DNA from: Streptomyces sclerotialus
Lineage (GTDB): Bacteria; Actinomycetota; Actinomycetes; Streptomycetales; Streptomycetaceae
Direction of reading: 5' to 3'
DNA: 64,000 nt
NCBI RefSeq assembly: GCF_040907265.1
Contig: NZ_JBFOHP010000002.1
Location: 6,572,001-6,636,000 of the forward strand
Numbering within the stretch: position 1 is the first letter of the stretch; every line of letters starts with the position of its first letter. The position numbers were made by a program, and so were the translations under genes. Positions 53,639 through 61,837 of the stretch are shown here, piece after piece. The notes under the pieces were generated by a model that saw only the letters and a list, made by a program, of their open reading frames with translations, made no database searches and was not told the origin of the DNA.

Positions 53639-54442
53639 TCAGCTGTTGTGCTCGCGCAGCGCCTTCTGGATCGTGCGCATGACCTCGCTGAGCGGGGCGT
53701 CCGTACGGGCCACCGTCACCAGTACCTCGCCCTCCCGGGCCGCCGTCGCGGCGGGTGGCGGGCTCGCGGGCGTACGGCCGGCCCCGATGCCCGTGCCGAA
53801 CGTCTCGCGGACGATCGCGAAGGCGTGGTCGAGCTGCGCCTCCACGTCCCCCTGCGCGCCCGCCCGCAGCCAGCGCCGCAGTACGTGGTTGTGCGCGGTG
53901 ACCACCGCGGATGCGGCGACCTCGGCCAGCAGCGGGTCGTCGTTGCCCTCGCGGTGCGCGCCCTCGTCGAAGTGGCCCAGGAGGTACCGGGTGAAGAGGC
54001 GCTCGTAGCGGGCCACCGAGGCGATCTCCGCCTCGCGCAGCGTGGGCACCTCACGGGTCAGGCGGTAGCGGGCCACCGACACGGCCGGCGAGGCCGCGTA
54101 CATGCGCATGACTTCCTTGATGCCGCGGCACACCGTGTCCAGCGGGTTCTCGTGCGCGGGTGCCGCGTCCAGCACCGCCTCTGCCCGTACGAGGGTGTCG
54201 TCGTGGTCGGGGAAGATCGCCTCTTCCTTGGAGCGGAAGTGGCGGAAGAACGTCCGCCGGGCGACGCCCGCCGCCGCGGCGATCTCGTCGACTGTCGTCG
54301 CTTCGTAGCCCTTCGTGGCGAACAGTTCCATCGCCGCCGCGGCCAATTCGCGGCGCATCTTGAGCCGCTGGGCGGCCGCGCGGCGGGAGCCGGGGGTGGT
54401 GTCGTTTCCGTCGGAAGGCTGCGTACGAGCGGGCTGGGACAT
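53639..54442 (-). CDS. TetR family transcriptional regulator
   Basis: 267 residues from ATG 54442 (MSQPARTQ); an ATG at 54460 is in frame and neither has a clear ribosome-binding site. Helix-turn-helix: LFATKGYEATTVDEIAAAAG then VARRTFFRHFRSKEEAIF. The C-terminal domain is of the longer AcrR/TetR_C type and ends with DAPLSEVMRTIQKALREHN. It precedes the ccrA operon on the same strand but is separated from it by a terminator and the ccrA promoter, so it is a candidate regulator of that operon (inference). Confidence 0.86.
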   Translation of the reverse strand: MSQPARTQPSDGNDTTPGSRRAAAQRLKMRRELAAAAMELFATKGYEATTVDEIAAAAGVARRTFFRHFRSKEEAIFPDHDDTLVRAEAVLDAAPAHENPLDTVCRGIKEVMRMYAASPAVSVARYRLTREVPTLREAEIASVARYERLFTRYLLGHFDEGAHREGNDDPLLAEVAASAVVTAHNHVLRRWLRAGAQGDVEAQLDHAFAIVRETFGTGIGAGRTPASPPPAATAAREGEVLVTVARTDAPLSEVMRTIQKALREHNS

Positions 54443-54560
54443 GTGGGGACGGTACTTCATATTCCCGCGGCCTGCGGCATTCGCCCGGGGAACGGGCGGC
54501 CGGAAGGCCGCGGGCGAGCCGCCCAGAGGGTCGAGCAGCCCGCCCCAGCCACCCCCGGCG

Positions 54561-56387
54561 TCAGCGCTTGGCGTACTCACGGAAGCCGCGGCCGGTCTTG
54601 CGGCCGAGGCAGCCCGCGGCGACGAGGTGCTCCAGGAGCGGCGCCGGGGCCAGGCCCGGGTCGCGGAACTCCTGGTGCAGCACCTTCTCGATGGCCAGCG
54701 AGACGTCCAGGCCCACCACGTCGAGCAGTTCGAACGGGCCCATCGGGTAGCCGCCGCCCAGCTTCATCGCGGCGTCGATGTCGTCCAGCGAGGCGTAGTG
54801 CTCCTGGACCATCTTCACCGCGTTGTTCAGGTACGGGAAGAGCAGCGCGTTCACGATGAAGCCCGCCCGGTCGCCGCAGTCCACGGGGTGCTTGCGGACC
54901 TTGGCGCACACGGCGCGCACCGTCGCGTGCACGTCGTCGGCGGTCAGCACCGTCCGCACGACCTCCACCAGCTTCATGGCGGGTGCCGGGTTGAAGAAGT
55001 GCACCCCGATGACGTCCTGGGGCCGCGAGGTGGCCCGCGCGCACGCCACGACCGGCAGTGAGGAGGTCGTGGTGGCCAGCACCGCGCCCGGCTTGCAGAC
55101 CTTGTCCAGCGTCCCGAACAGCTGCTGCTTGATCTCCAGGTCCTCGGCCACCGCCTCGACGGCCAGGTCCACGTCGGCGAAGGCGTCCAGGGTGTCCGCC
55201 GGGGTGATCGCCGCCAGCGCCGTGTCCCGGGCCTCCTCGGTCAGCCGGCCCTTGGCCACCGACCGGTTCAGCGACTTCTCGACGCGGGCCTTGGCCGCCT
55301 CCGCCTTCTCCTGGCTGCGGGCCGCCAGCACGACCTGGAAACCGGACTTGGCGAAGACCTCCGCGATGCCGCTCGCCATCGTCCCGGACCCGGCCACGCC
55401 GACGCTGCGCACCGTGCGCGAGGCTGCCTGCTCGTGCCGGTCCGTGGGGCTCTCGGCGTCCGGCACGACCGTCGCGGAGCCGGGCGTCTCGTACGTGTAG
55501 AAGCCGCGGCCCGCCTTGCGGCCGGTCAGCCCCGCCTCGGCGAGCTGGCCGAGGATGGGCGCGGGAGCGTGCAGCCGGTCGTGCGAGGCCGCGTACATCG
55601 CCTCGAGCACCGTACGGGCGGTGTCGATACCGATCAGGTCCAGCAGCGCGAGCGGGCCCATGGGCAGGCCGCAGCCCAGCTTCATGGCCGCGTCGATGTC
55701 CTCACGGGTCGCGTACTTCGCCTCGTACATCGCGGCGGCCTGGTTCAGGTACCCGAAGAGCAGGCCGTCGGCGACGAAGCCGGGCCGGTCGCCCACCGCG
55801 ATCGGGTCCTTGCCCAGCTCGCGGGCGAGCTCGGTGACGGCGGCGACGGCGGTGGGCGCGGTGAGCACCGAGGAGGCCACCTCGACCAGCCGCATGGCGG
55901 GCGCCGGGTTGAAGAAGTGCAGGCCGAGCACGCGCTCGGGACGCTGCGAGTCGGCGGCCAGCCGGGTCACCGAGAGCGAGTTGGTGCCGGTGGCCAGCAC
56001 GGCGTCCGGGCGGACGATGCCGTCCAGCGCGGTGATGATCTGCCGCTTGAGCTCGTAGTCCTCCGGCACCACCTCGATCACCAGGTCCGCCTCGGCGGCG
56101 GCCTGCAGGTCGGAGAAGGTGCGGAACCGGGCCAGCACGCCGGCCCGCTCGCGCTCGGTGATCCGCTCGCGGCGCACGGCGCGGGCGGTGGACGATTCCA
56201 GTGCGGTGACGGCGCGGCGGACCGCGGCGTCGTCGATGTCGATGCCGATGACCTCACGGCCGGCGCGGGCGAGCACCTCGGCGATGCCGGTGCCCATCGT
56301 GCCCAGGCCGACGACGGCGACGGTCGCGATACCGGATGCGGCGGTGGCGGGGGACAGGGGCGAATCAGGGGTGGACGAGAAGCCCAT
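54561..56387 (-). CDS. tandem-duplicated 3-hydroxyacyl-CoA dehydrogenase (3-hydroxybutyryl-CoA dehydrogenase-like)
   Basis: 608 residues, about twice the usual length. Two complete units lie in one chain: unit 1 (about 20-305) starts TVAVVGLGTMGTGIAEVLA and unit 2 (about 325-608) starts SVGVAGSGTMASGIAEVFA. Each has its own LGLHFFNPAPAM or IGVHFFNPAPAM segment with the catalytic His, a second Glu region (MRLVEV / MKLVEV), and the C-terminal GRKxGRGF. Both look catalytically competent. The reaction is NAD(P)-dependent oxidation of 3-hydroxyacyl-CoA; next to ccr it may supply crotonyl-CoA together with a crotonase. ATG 56387 has GGAG 7 nt upstream. Confidence 0.9.
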   Translation of the reverse strand: MGFSSTPDSPLSPATAASGIATVAVVGLGTMGTGIAEVLARAGREVIGIDIDDAAVRRAVTALESSTARAVRRERITERERAGVLARFRTFSDLQAAAEADLVIEVVPEDYELKRQIITALDGIVRPDAVLATGTNSLSVTRLAADSQRPERVLGLHFFNPAPAMRLVEVASSVLTAPTAVAAVTELARELGKDPIAVGDRPGFVADGLLFGYLNQAAAMYEAKYATREDIDAAMKLGCGLPMGPLALLDLIGIDTARTVLEAMYAASHDRLHAPAPILGQLAEAGLTGRKAGRGFYTYETPGSATVVPDAESPTDRHEQAASRTVRSVGVAGSGTMASGIAEVFAKSGFQVVLAARSQEKAEAAKARVEKSLNRSVAKGRLTEEARDTALAAITPADTLDAFADVDLAVEAVAEDLEIKQQLFGTLDKVCKPGAVLATTTSSLPVVACARATSRPQDVIGVHFFNPAPAMKLVEVVRTVLTADDVHATVRAVCAKVRKHPVDCGDRAGFIVNALLFPYLNNAVKMVQEHYASLDDIDAAMKLGGGYPMGPFELLDVVGLDVSLAIEKVLHQEFRDPGLAPAPLLEHLVAAGCLGRKTGRGFREYAKR

Positions 56388-56719
56388 CACGAGACTCCAG
56401 AGGGTGTTCCCCTGCGGGCAGGGGAGAAGTGACGACTGAGGGTGAGGCGCACACGCGGCCGACGCGGACGAAGGGCGCGTACGGAGGGAGCTGTGCGGCG
56501 GACCCTGTCCCGGGGTCGCTGCCGGTCACTCTGCTGTGTGTCGTGCTGTGCGGTGCCGAACCGACTTCACTCATGGCGGCTGCGTCACCAGGCCGCCGGA
56601 GCAGGGGTGCTGCTCGTACCGGCAGATTAACTCGCGGGTAATGGCAAGCGCCAGGGGGAAAAGGGGGAATTAATCTGTGGCGCGGGCCACGCCGAGGCAG
56701 CGGGGGAGGAGCATCGCAA
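56388..56719. other. 332-bp divergent intergenic region
   Basis: No gene seen. It contains a small hairpin (56408-56425, 8-bp stem) in the dehydrogenase leader and a TAATCT at 56671-56676 that could be the -10 box of the HEAT-repeat gene, although the matching -35 (GCGCCA) is poor. Confidence 0.5.
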
Positions 56720-57343
56720 ATGGAAGACCAATTCCACGAGTTGACCGACCGGGTACGGGGCGAGCTGCGGTCACCGGCCGATCTCGTCACCTACGAACGC
56801 CTGCTGGGCCTCGCCCGCAAGAACACCCCGGCGGGCAGAGAAGAGCTGGCCAGAATGCTCACCGCCGTCGAGCGGCCCCTGTGGATCCGCGAGATCGCCG
56901 CCTTCTCGCTCGGCTGCGCCGGCGACCGCCGCGCCTTCGAGACGCTCGTCCTGCTGCTGAACTACCGCGACCCGGTCCGCTGCGCCACGGCCGCGCACGC
57001 GCTGGCCCGGCTCGGCGACCCCCGCACGGCGCGCGCCGCCGCGGCCCTCGCCACCAACCCCCTCCGCACCGCCTACGCCCTGCACCCCGTACGCCTGCTG
57101 GCCGACCTCCGTGCCCCCGAGTCCGTCCCGGCGCTGATCTCCACCCTCGAACGCCTCCTGACCCCGCACACCCCGTACTGGCGCGTCGCCCTGGCCTGCG
57201 TGGAGGGCCTGGGCGCGCTCGGCGACCGGCGCGCCGTCCCGGCCCTGACCTCGGCCCTGGACCACCCGCGCCTGGCGGCAGCGGCGGCGGCCTCGCTGGC
57301 ACGGCTGGACGTCAGGCGCAGCAGGGGCAACGGGAAGGGCTGA
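56720..57343 (+). CDS. HEAT-repeat domain protein
   Basis: 207 residues. Repeated helical pairs such as LWIREIAAFSLGCAGDRRAFETLVLLL, PVRCATAAHALARLGDPRTA and WRVALACVEGLGALGDRRAVPAL are HEAT/PBS-lyase-type repeats. No catalytic motif is visible; such proteins usually act as binding scaffolds. GGAGGA lies 9 nt before the ATG. Convergent with the acetyltransferase gene. Confidence 0.8.
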   Translation: MEDQFHELTDRVRGELRSPADLVTYERLLGLARKNTPAGREELARMLTAVERPLWIREIAAFSLGCAGDRRAFETLVLLLNYRDPVRCATAAHALARLGDPRTARAAAALATNPLRTAYALHPVRLLADLRAPESVPALISTLERLLTPHTPYWRVALACVEGLGALGDRRAVPALTSALDHPRLAAAAAASLARLDVRRSRGNGKG

Positions 57344-57356
57344 GCACCTGCCGTGC

Positions 57357-57373
57357 CTCGGGGCGGGCCCGAG
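57357..57373. terminator. short hairpin between convergent genes
   Basis: CTCGGG (57357-57362) pairs with CCCGAG (57368-57373) across a 5-nt loop in the 35-bp gap between two stop codons. The stem is short, so confidence is low. Confidence 0.35.
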
Positions 57374-57378
57374 CCGGA

Positions 57379-57906
57379 CTACAGGGGCCGCGCGTACCGG
57401 ACCTCCGGTACGAGGGCGCCCGCGACTTCCTCGGCCTCCGCAGCGCCGTCCGGGGCGAAGCCCGCACGCTCGTAGAAGCGCCGCGCGCGGCTGTTGTCCC
57501 GGAGCACCCACAGGCGCATCCCGGAGTAGCCGTGCGCCCGGGTGAGGCCGAGCGACGCGTCCATCAGTGCGCGGCCGATGCCCGTGCCCACCTGCTCGGG
57601 CCGGACGTACAGGGCGTACAGCTCGGCCTGCGCGTCGTCCCGCCGGCCGGTCGCCGCGTCGCGGTACGGCCCGAAGGCGGCCCATCCCGCGACCGAACCG
57701 GCGCGCTCCGCCACGAGGTCGACCACCTCGGCGGGCGCCTCGGTGAAGAACTCCCGGCGCCGCTCGGTCTCTTCGGCGACGTCCAGCCCGTCGAGGTAGG
57801 CCTGCGGTACCAGCCCGGCGTAGGCCCACTGCCAGCCGCGGATCCTGATCGCGCAGACCGCGCCGATGTCGTCCTCGGTCATCCGTCGTATCCGCAGCTC
57901 ACCCAT
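57379..57906 (-). CDS. GNAT family N-acetyltransferase
   Basis: 175 residues. Motif A of the acetyl-CoA site is ELYALYVRPEQVGTGIGRAL, followed by LWVLRDNSRARRFYERAGF, the usual motif B end. Substrate unknown. The gene stands alone on the lower strand, and its start region borders the divergent SDR gene. Confidence 0.88.
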   Translation of the reverse strand: MGELRIRRMTEDDIGAVCAIRIRGWQWAYAGLVPQAYLDGLDVAEETERRREFFTEAPAEVVDLVAERAGSVAGWAAFGPYRDAATGRRDDAQAELYALYVRPEQVGTGIGRALMDASLGLTRAHGYSGMRLWVLRDNSRARRFYERAGFAPDGAAEAEEVAGALVPEVRYARPL

Positions 57907-58010
57907 GGGGGCAGGCTAGGTGCGCGGTGGCCCGGTGTCGTGGACGTTTCCGGGCCGGGCCGCCCGTGGGTTGACCTTGACGTAGGTGGCAGGGTTCCAG
58001 ACTCGCCGGC

Positions 58011-58772
58011 ATGAGCGAACAGCAACAGGAATGCGACGGGCGGGTCGTGGTGGTCACCGGAGCCGGGACCGGCATCGGGCGGGCCACCGCACGGGCCTTC
58101 GCGGCGGCGGGGGCGCGCGTGGTGGCCGTCGGGCGGCGGCCGGAGCCGCTGGCGGAGGCCGCGGCGGGCAGCCCCGGGATCACGCCGTACGCGGCCGACA
58201 TCACCGCCGACGGGGCGGCGGACCGGATCGCGGACCACGTGGCCGGGACGTACGGACGGCTGGACGTCCTGGTCAACAACGCGGGGATCGTGCGGAGCGG
58301 GGCGCTGGGGTCCTTCACGGCGGAATCGATCGGGCCGCAGCTGGCGACCAACCTGGTGGCACCCGTGCTGCTGACCCAGGCGGCGCTGCCGCACCTGGAA
58401 CGCGCCGGGGGCGTGGTGGTCAACATCTCGACGGCGGTGGGGCAGCGGGCCTGGCCCGGCAACGCCGTCTACGCCGCGAGCAAGGCCGGTCTGGACACGC
58501 TGACCCGCAGCTGGGCGGTGGAGCTGGCGCCGCGTGGCGTACGGGTGGTGGGCGTCGCGCCGGGCGCCGTCGAGACGCCGATCGGCGAACACCAGGGGCT
58601 CTCGGCGGACCGGCTGGCGGCCGTGCGCGCCTGGCAGCTCGCACACACCCCGCTGGGACGGCTGGGCCGTCCGGAGGAGGTGGCGGCCGCCGTGCTGCGG
58701 CTGGCCGCCCCGGAGGCCGCGTTCGTCACGGGCGCGATCCTGCCGGTGGACGGGGGAGCGATGGTGGCGTGA
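58011..58772 (+). CDS. short-chain dehydrogenase/reductase
   Basis: 253 residues, classical SDR: cofactor loop TGAGTGIG, NNAG, and the Ser with the YAASK catalytic pair (NISTAVGQRAWPGNAVYAASK). C-terminal PVDGGAMVA is typical. The substrate is not readable. Its last 47 bp overlap the 3' end of the convergent MerR gene. Confidence 0.9.
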   Translation: MSEQQQECDGRVVVVTGAGTGIGRATARAFAAAGARVVAVGRRPEPLAEAAAGSPGITPYAADITADGAADRIADHVAGTYGRLDVLVNNAGIVRSGALGSFTAESIGPQLATNLVAPVLLTQAALPHLERAGGVVVNISTAVGQRAWPGNAVYAASKAGLDTLTRSWAVELAPRGVRVVGVAPGAVETPIGEHQGLSADRLAAVRAWQLAHTPLGRLGRPEEVAAAVLRLAAPEAAFVTGAILPVDGGAMVA

Positions 58773-59136
58773 GCGGTTGCCCGGGCGGGGCCTGTGCCGC
58801 GGCCAGCGCGCGGGCCAGCCGGTCGCGGGCCTCGGTCTGGGCGGCGAGCCGCGCGTCGATCGCGGCCAGCCGCTCCCGGGCGATCCGCAGGCCCTCGGGG
58901 GACGGCGGCGCGGTCGTCATGTCGCCGTCCAGGCAGCCCGCGAAGCAGCGCACGTCGGCCAGCGTGAGCCCGGCGTCGAGCAGGTGCCGGATGTTCCGGA
59001 CGCGCGCGACCGCCCGCTCGTCGTAGTCGCGGTAGCCGTTGGCCTCGCGTACGGAGCCGATCAGCCCCTCTTGTTCGTAGTGGCGCAGCGCCCGCGGGGT
59101 CGTCCCCGTGGCCGCGGCCAGTTCCCCGATCCGCAC
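58726..59136 (-). CDS. MerR family transcriptional regulator
   Basis: 136 residues from GTG 59136 (MRIGELAAATG). The MerR winged helix is clear: RIGELAAATGTTPRALRHYE then EGLIGSVREANGYRDYDERA. A coiled-coil dimerisation helix follows (ARERLAAIDARLAAQTEARD). No metal-binding cysteine pair typical of MerR proper is seen. An upstream in-frame ATG lies in the IS end at 59170-59210, so the real promoter may have been replaced when the IS inserted 34 bp from the start. It may regulate the convergent SDR gene. Confidence 0.82.
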   Translation of the reverse strand: MRIGELAAATGTTPRALRHYEQEGLIGSVREANGYRDYDERAVARVRNIRHLLDAGLTLADVRCFAGCLDGDMTTAPPSPEGLRIARERLAAIDARLAAQTEARDRLARALAAAQAPPGQPLTPPSLPRPPAGSRP

Positions 59137-59169
59137 CGGAGCAGCGTACGAGGCGGGCCGCTCCGCGGC

Positions 59170-59695
59170 TAGTGACTCGCCTCGCATCATTGACCGGGTG
59201 ATCGACGGGTGTCCCGTCGGCTGCGGGCGACCTACAACCGCTACGACGGGGTGATGCACATGCTCGCCGCCCTCGACCTGGCCACCGGCAAGATCTACTA
59301 CCGGATCCGCCAGCGCAAGCGGTGGCGCGCATTCCTCGGCCTGCTCAAGGCACTGCGCAAGCGCTGGGCCGGGGAGAAGCTGTACATCGTGCTGGACAAC
59401 TTCTCCCCGCACCGGCACGCCGAGGTCCGCACCTGGGCGGCTGATAACGACATCGAACTGGTCTTCTTACCGACCTACGGCTCGTGGTTGAACTGGATCG
59501 AGTCGGCCTTTGCGGCCCTGCGCTACTTCGCGTTGAACGGCACCGGCCACCGCACCCACGACGAGCAGAACGCCGCCATCGCCGCCTTCATACGCTGCCG
59601 GAACGGCCGCGCCGAGCCGAAGGTCCGCTTCGCGCCCGAGTCACCGATCCGGCAGCGGACCGAATACCCGGCCAAGTCCGCAGGACAAACCACTA
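59170..59695 (+). mobile_element. IS630-family element, internally deleted copy
   Basis: The left end (TAGTGACTCGCCTCGCATCA from 59170) and right end (complement TAGTGGTTTGTCC, ending at 59695) are related terminal inverted repeats, each flanked by C and G so that both ends sit at CTAG, as expected for insertion at TA. The copy is about 526 bp, half the usual size, because the 5' half of the transposase gene is missing. Confidence 0.75.
59209..59695 (+). pseudogene. C-terminal part of an IS630-family transposase
   Basis: The translation RRLRATYNRYDGVMHMLAAL, YIVLDNFSPHRHAEVRTWAA and LPTYGSWLNWIESAFAALRY is the DDE_3 catalytic half of actinobacterial IS630 transposases, with the second Asp (LDN) and the Glu (WIE). 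The N-terminal DNA-binding region and the first catalytic Asp are missing; the left terminal repeat runs straight into this part. Not functional. Confidence 0.85.
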
Positions 59696-60600
59696 GCCCA
59701 TGTGGCCGGCAAGCCACTCCAGAATGCGGTCCGGGTCTTTCTGGAAGTGCAGGTATCCGTCCCAGCGGCGCGTGGTGCCGTGGATCCAGAACAACTCCTT
59801 CGGCACGTCCGAGGGGATGGCGTCGAACATGGACTGGACATCGGCCGGCCGCGTCATGAGGTCGTCGTGGACCTGGTAGACGAGCGTCGGCACCCGGACA
59901 CTGCCGGCCGCGCCGGTCTCGACCGGGGACATCTCGTCGAGGCCGAAGCCGGTGCGGAGTCTGATCAGCCGGTCCAGCTCCTCCATCCGCTCGGCCGGGA
60001 TGCAGCGCCGCTCGAGCGTTCGCTCCAGAACCGCGCGCGGCGACAGCGGCTGGCACGCGACCAGGCAGCAGACGTCCGTGAACTCCTGCGGGGCCCGCTG
60101 CATCGCGAACAGCGTGGCATCGGCGCCCAGGCAGCGGCTGAACAGCGCGATCCGCGACCCGCGCAGGTCAGGACGCGACCGCGCATACCGCAGGGACCCG
60201 ACGACGTCGCGCGACTCGAATCTGCCGCTGGTGGTCACGCCACCGTTGGCGGCGCCGCTGAGGCCGAAGTTGCGCAGGTCGTAGGCGAGGACGTGGTAGC
60301 CGGCGGCGTGCAGGAGCGCGATGTCCGGCACCAAGTCGACCTCGATGTCATTGCCGGTCTCGCCGTTGACCGACCGCCAGGGCTCCAGATGGGACGGCAG
60401 CCCCGAACGGCTGAAGAACCGTGGATGGTTGACGATCACGATCCGGTCGGAGCCGGGGGCGGCACGAACCAGCCTTCGAGTGGAATTCCGTCCTCGGAGG
60501 GGAACGTGACGTCCTCGAAGTCCAGCCCGTGCTCGGCGGGGTAGTGCAGCACGGGCGAGCGTGGCGAGGTGCTGAAACGGTCGGCGATGGCTTCGAGCAT
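59693..60600 (-). pseudogene. alpha/beta hydrolase (dienelactone-hydrolase-like), frameshifted
   Basis: The gene starts at ATG 60600 (MLEAIADRFSTSPRSPVL), with GGGAG upstream in the SDR gene. It runs to PSEDGIPLEGWFVPP, then stops because a run of five G (60455-60459; five C on the coding strand) lacks one base. One extra C joins it to DRIVIVNHPRFFSRSG and the rest of an alpha/beta hydrolase. The nucleophile elbow SRCLGA has Cys where Ser is usual, as in dienelactone hydrolases; candidate Asp and His are in VYQVHDD and WIHGTTRRW. The stop TAG is made by the IS end. Whether the frameshift is real is open. Confidence 0.7.
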
Positions 60601-60601
60601 G

Positions 60602-61360
60602 TCAGGCTCCCGTACGTGTCATGCCGCCGTCGACGTGCAGGATCTGGCCGGTGATGAAGTCGGCGTCGTCGGAGACCAGGAAGCCCAGGGCGTTACCGAG
60701 GTCCGCCGCGTCCGACTGGCGCTTGATGGTCTGCAGGGCCGTCACACGGGCGAACACCTCGTCGGTTGTCGGGCCGCCCGGCCGGGCCCGGCCCAGGAAG
60801 CCCTGGGTCGCCACCAGACCGGGTGCTATCGCGTTGACCGTGATGCCGCTCTCGCCGAGTTCGTTGGCGAGCGCCCGGGTCAGCACGTGCACGGTGCCCT
60901 TGCTGGTCAGGTACGCGAGGTCGCGGTTCTGGGTCAGGGTGATGCCTGAGCCGGTATTGACGATGCGCCCCCACCCTGCGGCCCGCATCCCCGGCGCGAA
61001 CGCCCGGGCGAAGAGCAGGATCGACTCGACGTTGACCGCCTGCACCTTGCGCCACAGCTCGATCGACATGTGCTCGAGATCGGTGAAGGGGAAGACGCCG
61101 GCATTGTTGACGAGGATGTCGCAGCGCCCGTACCGGTCGAGGACCGTGCGGGTCACGGCGTCGACCTGCGACGGCTCACTGATGTCGCACACCAGTCCCA
61201 GCTTGTCGCCGCCGCCCGGCAGCTCGCTCACGGCGTCCACCGGGTCGTCGACGTCGACGGCGACCACGTGCGCGCCGTCCGCGGCGAGCCGCCGGCAGTA
61301 GGCGTATCCGATGCCCCGGACCGCCCCCGTCACCACCGCCGTCTTTCCGTCAAGCGCCAC
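60602..61360 (-). CDS. short-chain dehydrogenase/reductase
   Basis: 252 residues from GTG 61360 (GGAG 6 nt upstream). TGAVRGIG cofactor loop, DVDD after the second strand (suggesting NAD preference), NNAG, and catalytic SGITLTQNRDLAYLTSK. Middle gene of a leftward three-gene operon between the SnoaL-like gene (11-bp overlap) and the hydrolase (1-nt gap). The three may form a small catabolic route for a substrate sensed by the divergent LysR protein (inference). Confidence 0.9.
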   Translation of the reverse strand: MALDGKTAVVTGAVRGIGYAYCRRLAADGAHVVAVDVDDPVDAVSELPGGGDKLGLVCDISEPSQVDAVTRTVLDRYGRCDILVNNAGVFPFTDLEHMSIELWRKVQAVNVESILLFARAFAPGMRAAGWGRIVNTGSGITLTQNRDLAYLTSKGTVHVLTRALANELGESGITVNAIAPGLVATQGFLGRARPGGPTTDEVFARVTALQTIKRQSDAADLGNALGFLVSDDADFITGQILHVDGGMTRTGA

Positions 61361-61766
61361 GGGTGAACTCCAGTCCGATCTGGGTGGCGATCGAGAAGTA
61401 GTCCTCCAGGTGCCAGGTGCGCACGATGCGGCCGTCGGCCACCTGGTGGAAGTCGGCCGCCCGGAACTCGACCTCGCGGCCGGTGCCCTCGACGCCGAGC
61501 AGCTCGCCGGTGTGCTTCCCGCGGCTGACCGCCCGCACTGCGACCATGTCCCGGTCCACGACGACGTGCTCGATCTCGACGGTCAGGTCACTGAACACAC
61601 CACGAAGGTGAGCAATGCTCGCTTTCCATCCCTCTGGGCCGCCCCCGGTGCGCAGGGGCGGGACGGCCTCCCAGCCGGCGGCGAGGGCCTCGTCGACCAG
61701 CGCGCTGTCACCGGTGGAGAGTGCCTCGTAGAAGCGCCGGACCGCGATTTCGTTGTCGTTTGCCAT
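61350..61766 (-). CDS. SnoaL-like / NTF2-fold polyketide-cyclase-type protein
   Basis: 138 residues from ATG 61766 (MANDNEIAV). The pattern VRRFYEALSTGDSALVDEAL, then EGWKASIAHLRGVFSDLTVEIE and FHQVADGRIVRTWHLEDYF is the SnoaL-like ester cyclase group. Members act as cyclases, hydroxylases or isomerases, and many have no known role. First gene of the operon divergent from LysR; its start lies just downstream of the predicted promoter. Confidence 0.8.
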   Translation of the reverse strand: MANDNEIAVRRFYEALSTGDSALVDEALAAGWEAVPPLRTGGGPEGWKASIAHLRGVFSDLTVEIEHVVVDRDMVAVRAVSRGKHTGELLGVEGTGREVEFRAADFHQVADGRIVRTWHLEDYFSIATQIGLEFTRGA

Positions 61767-61773
61767 GGATCTC

Positions 61774-61820
61774 ACGGTAGGGACGCGGACTCCCGGTCAT
61801 CAAAGACCTGTTCCGGAACA
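61774..61820. promoter_or_regulatory. LysR operator and leftward promoter
   Basis: A perfect 12-bp palindrome TGTTCCGGAACA (61809-61820) lies in the 71-bp gap between divergent genes. On the lower strand TTGATG (61803-61798) and TACCGT (61779-61774) are 18 bp apart and could be the promoter of the SnoaL operon, placing the palindrome just upstream of -35, where LysR activators bind. Confidence 0.5.
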
Positions 61821-61837
61821 CGTCATACCATTCAGAC

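Noticed and set aside
56408..56425. Riboswitch or attenuator in the dehydrogenase leader
   Set aside because: Only one 8-bp hairpin with a 2-nt loop is visible; no alternative pairing or known ligand-binding pattern.
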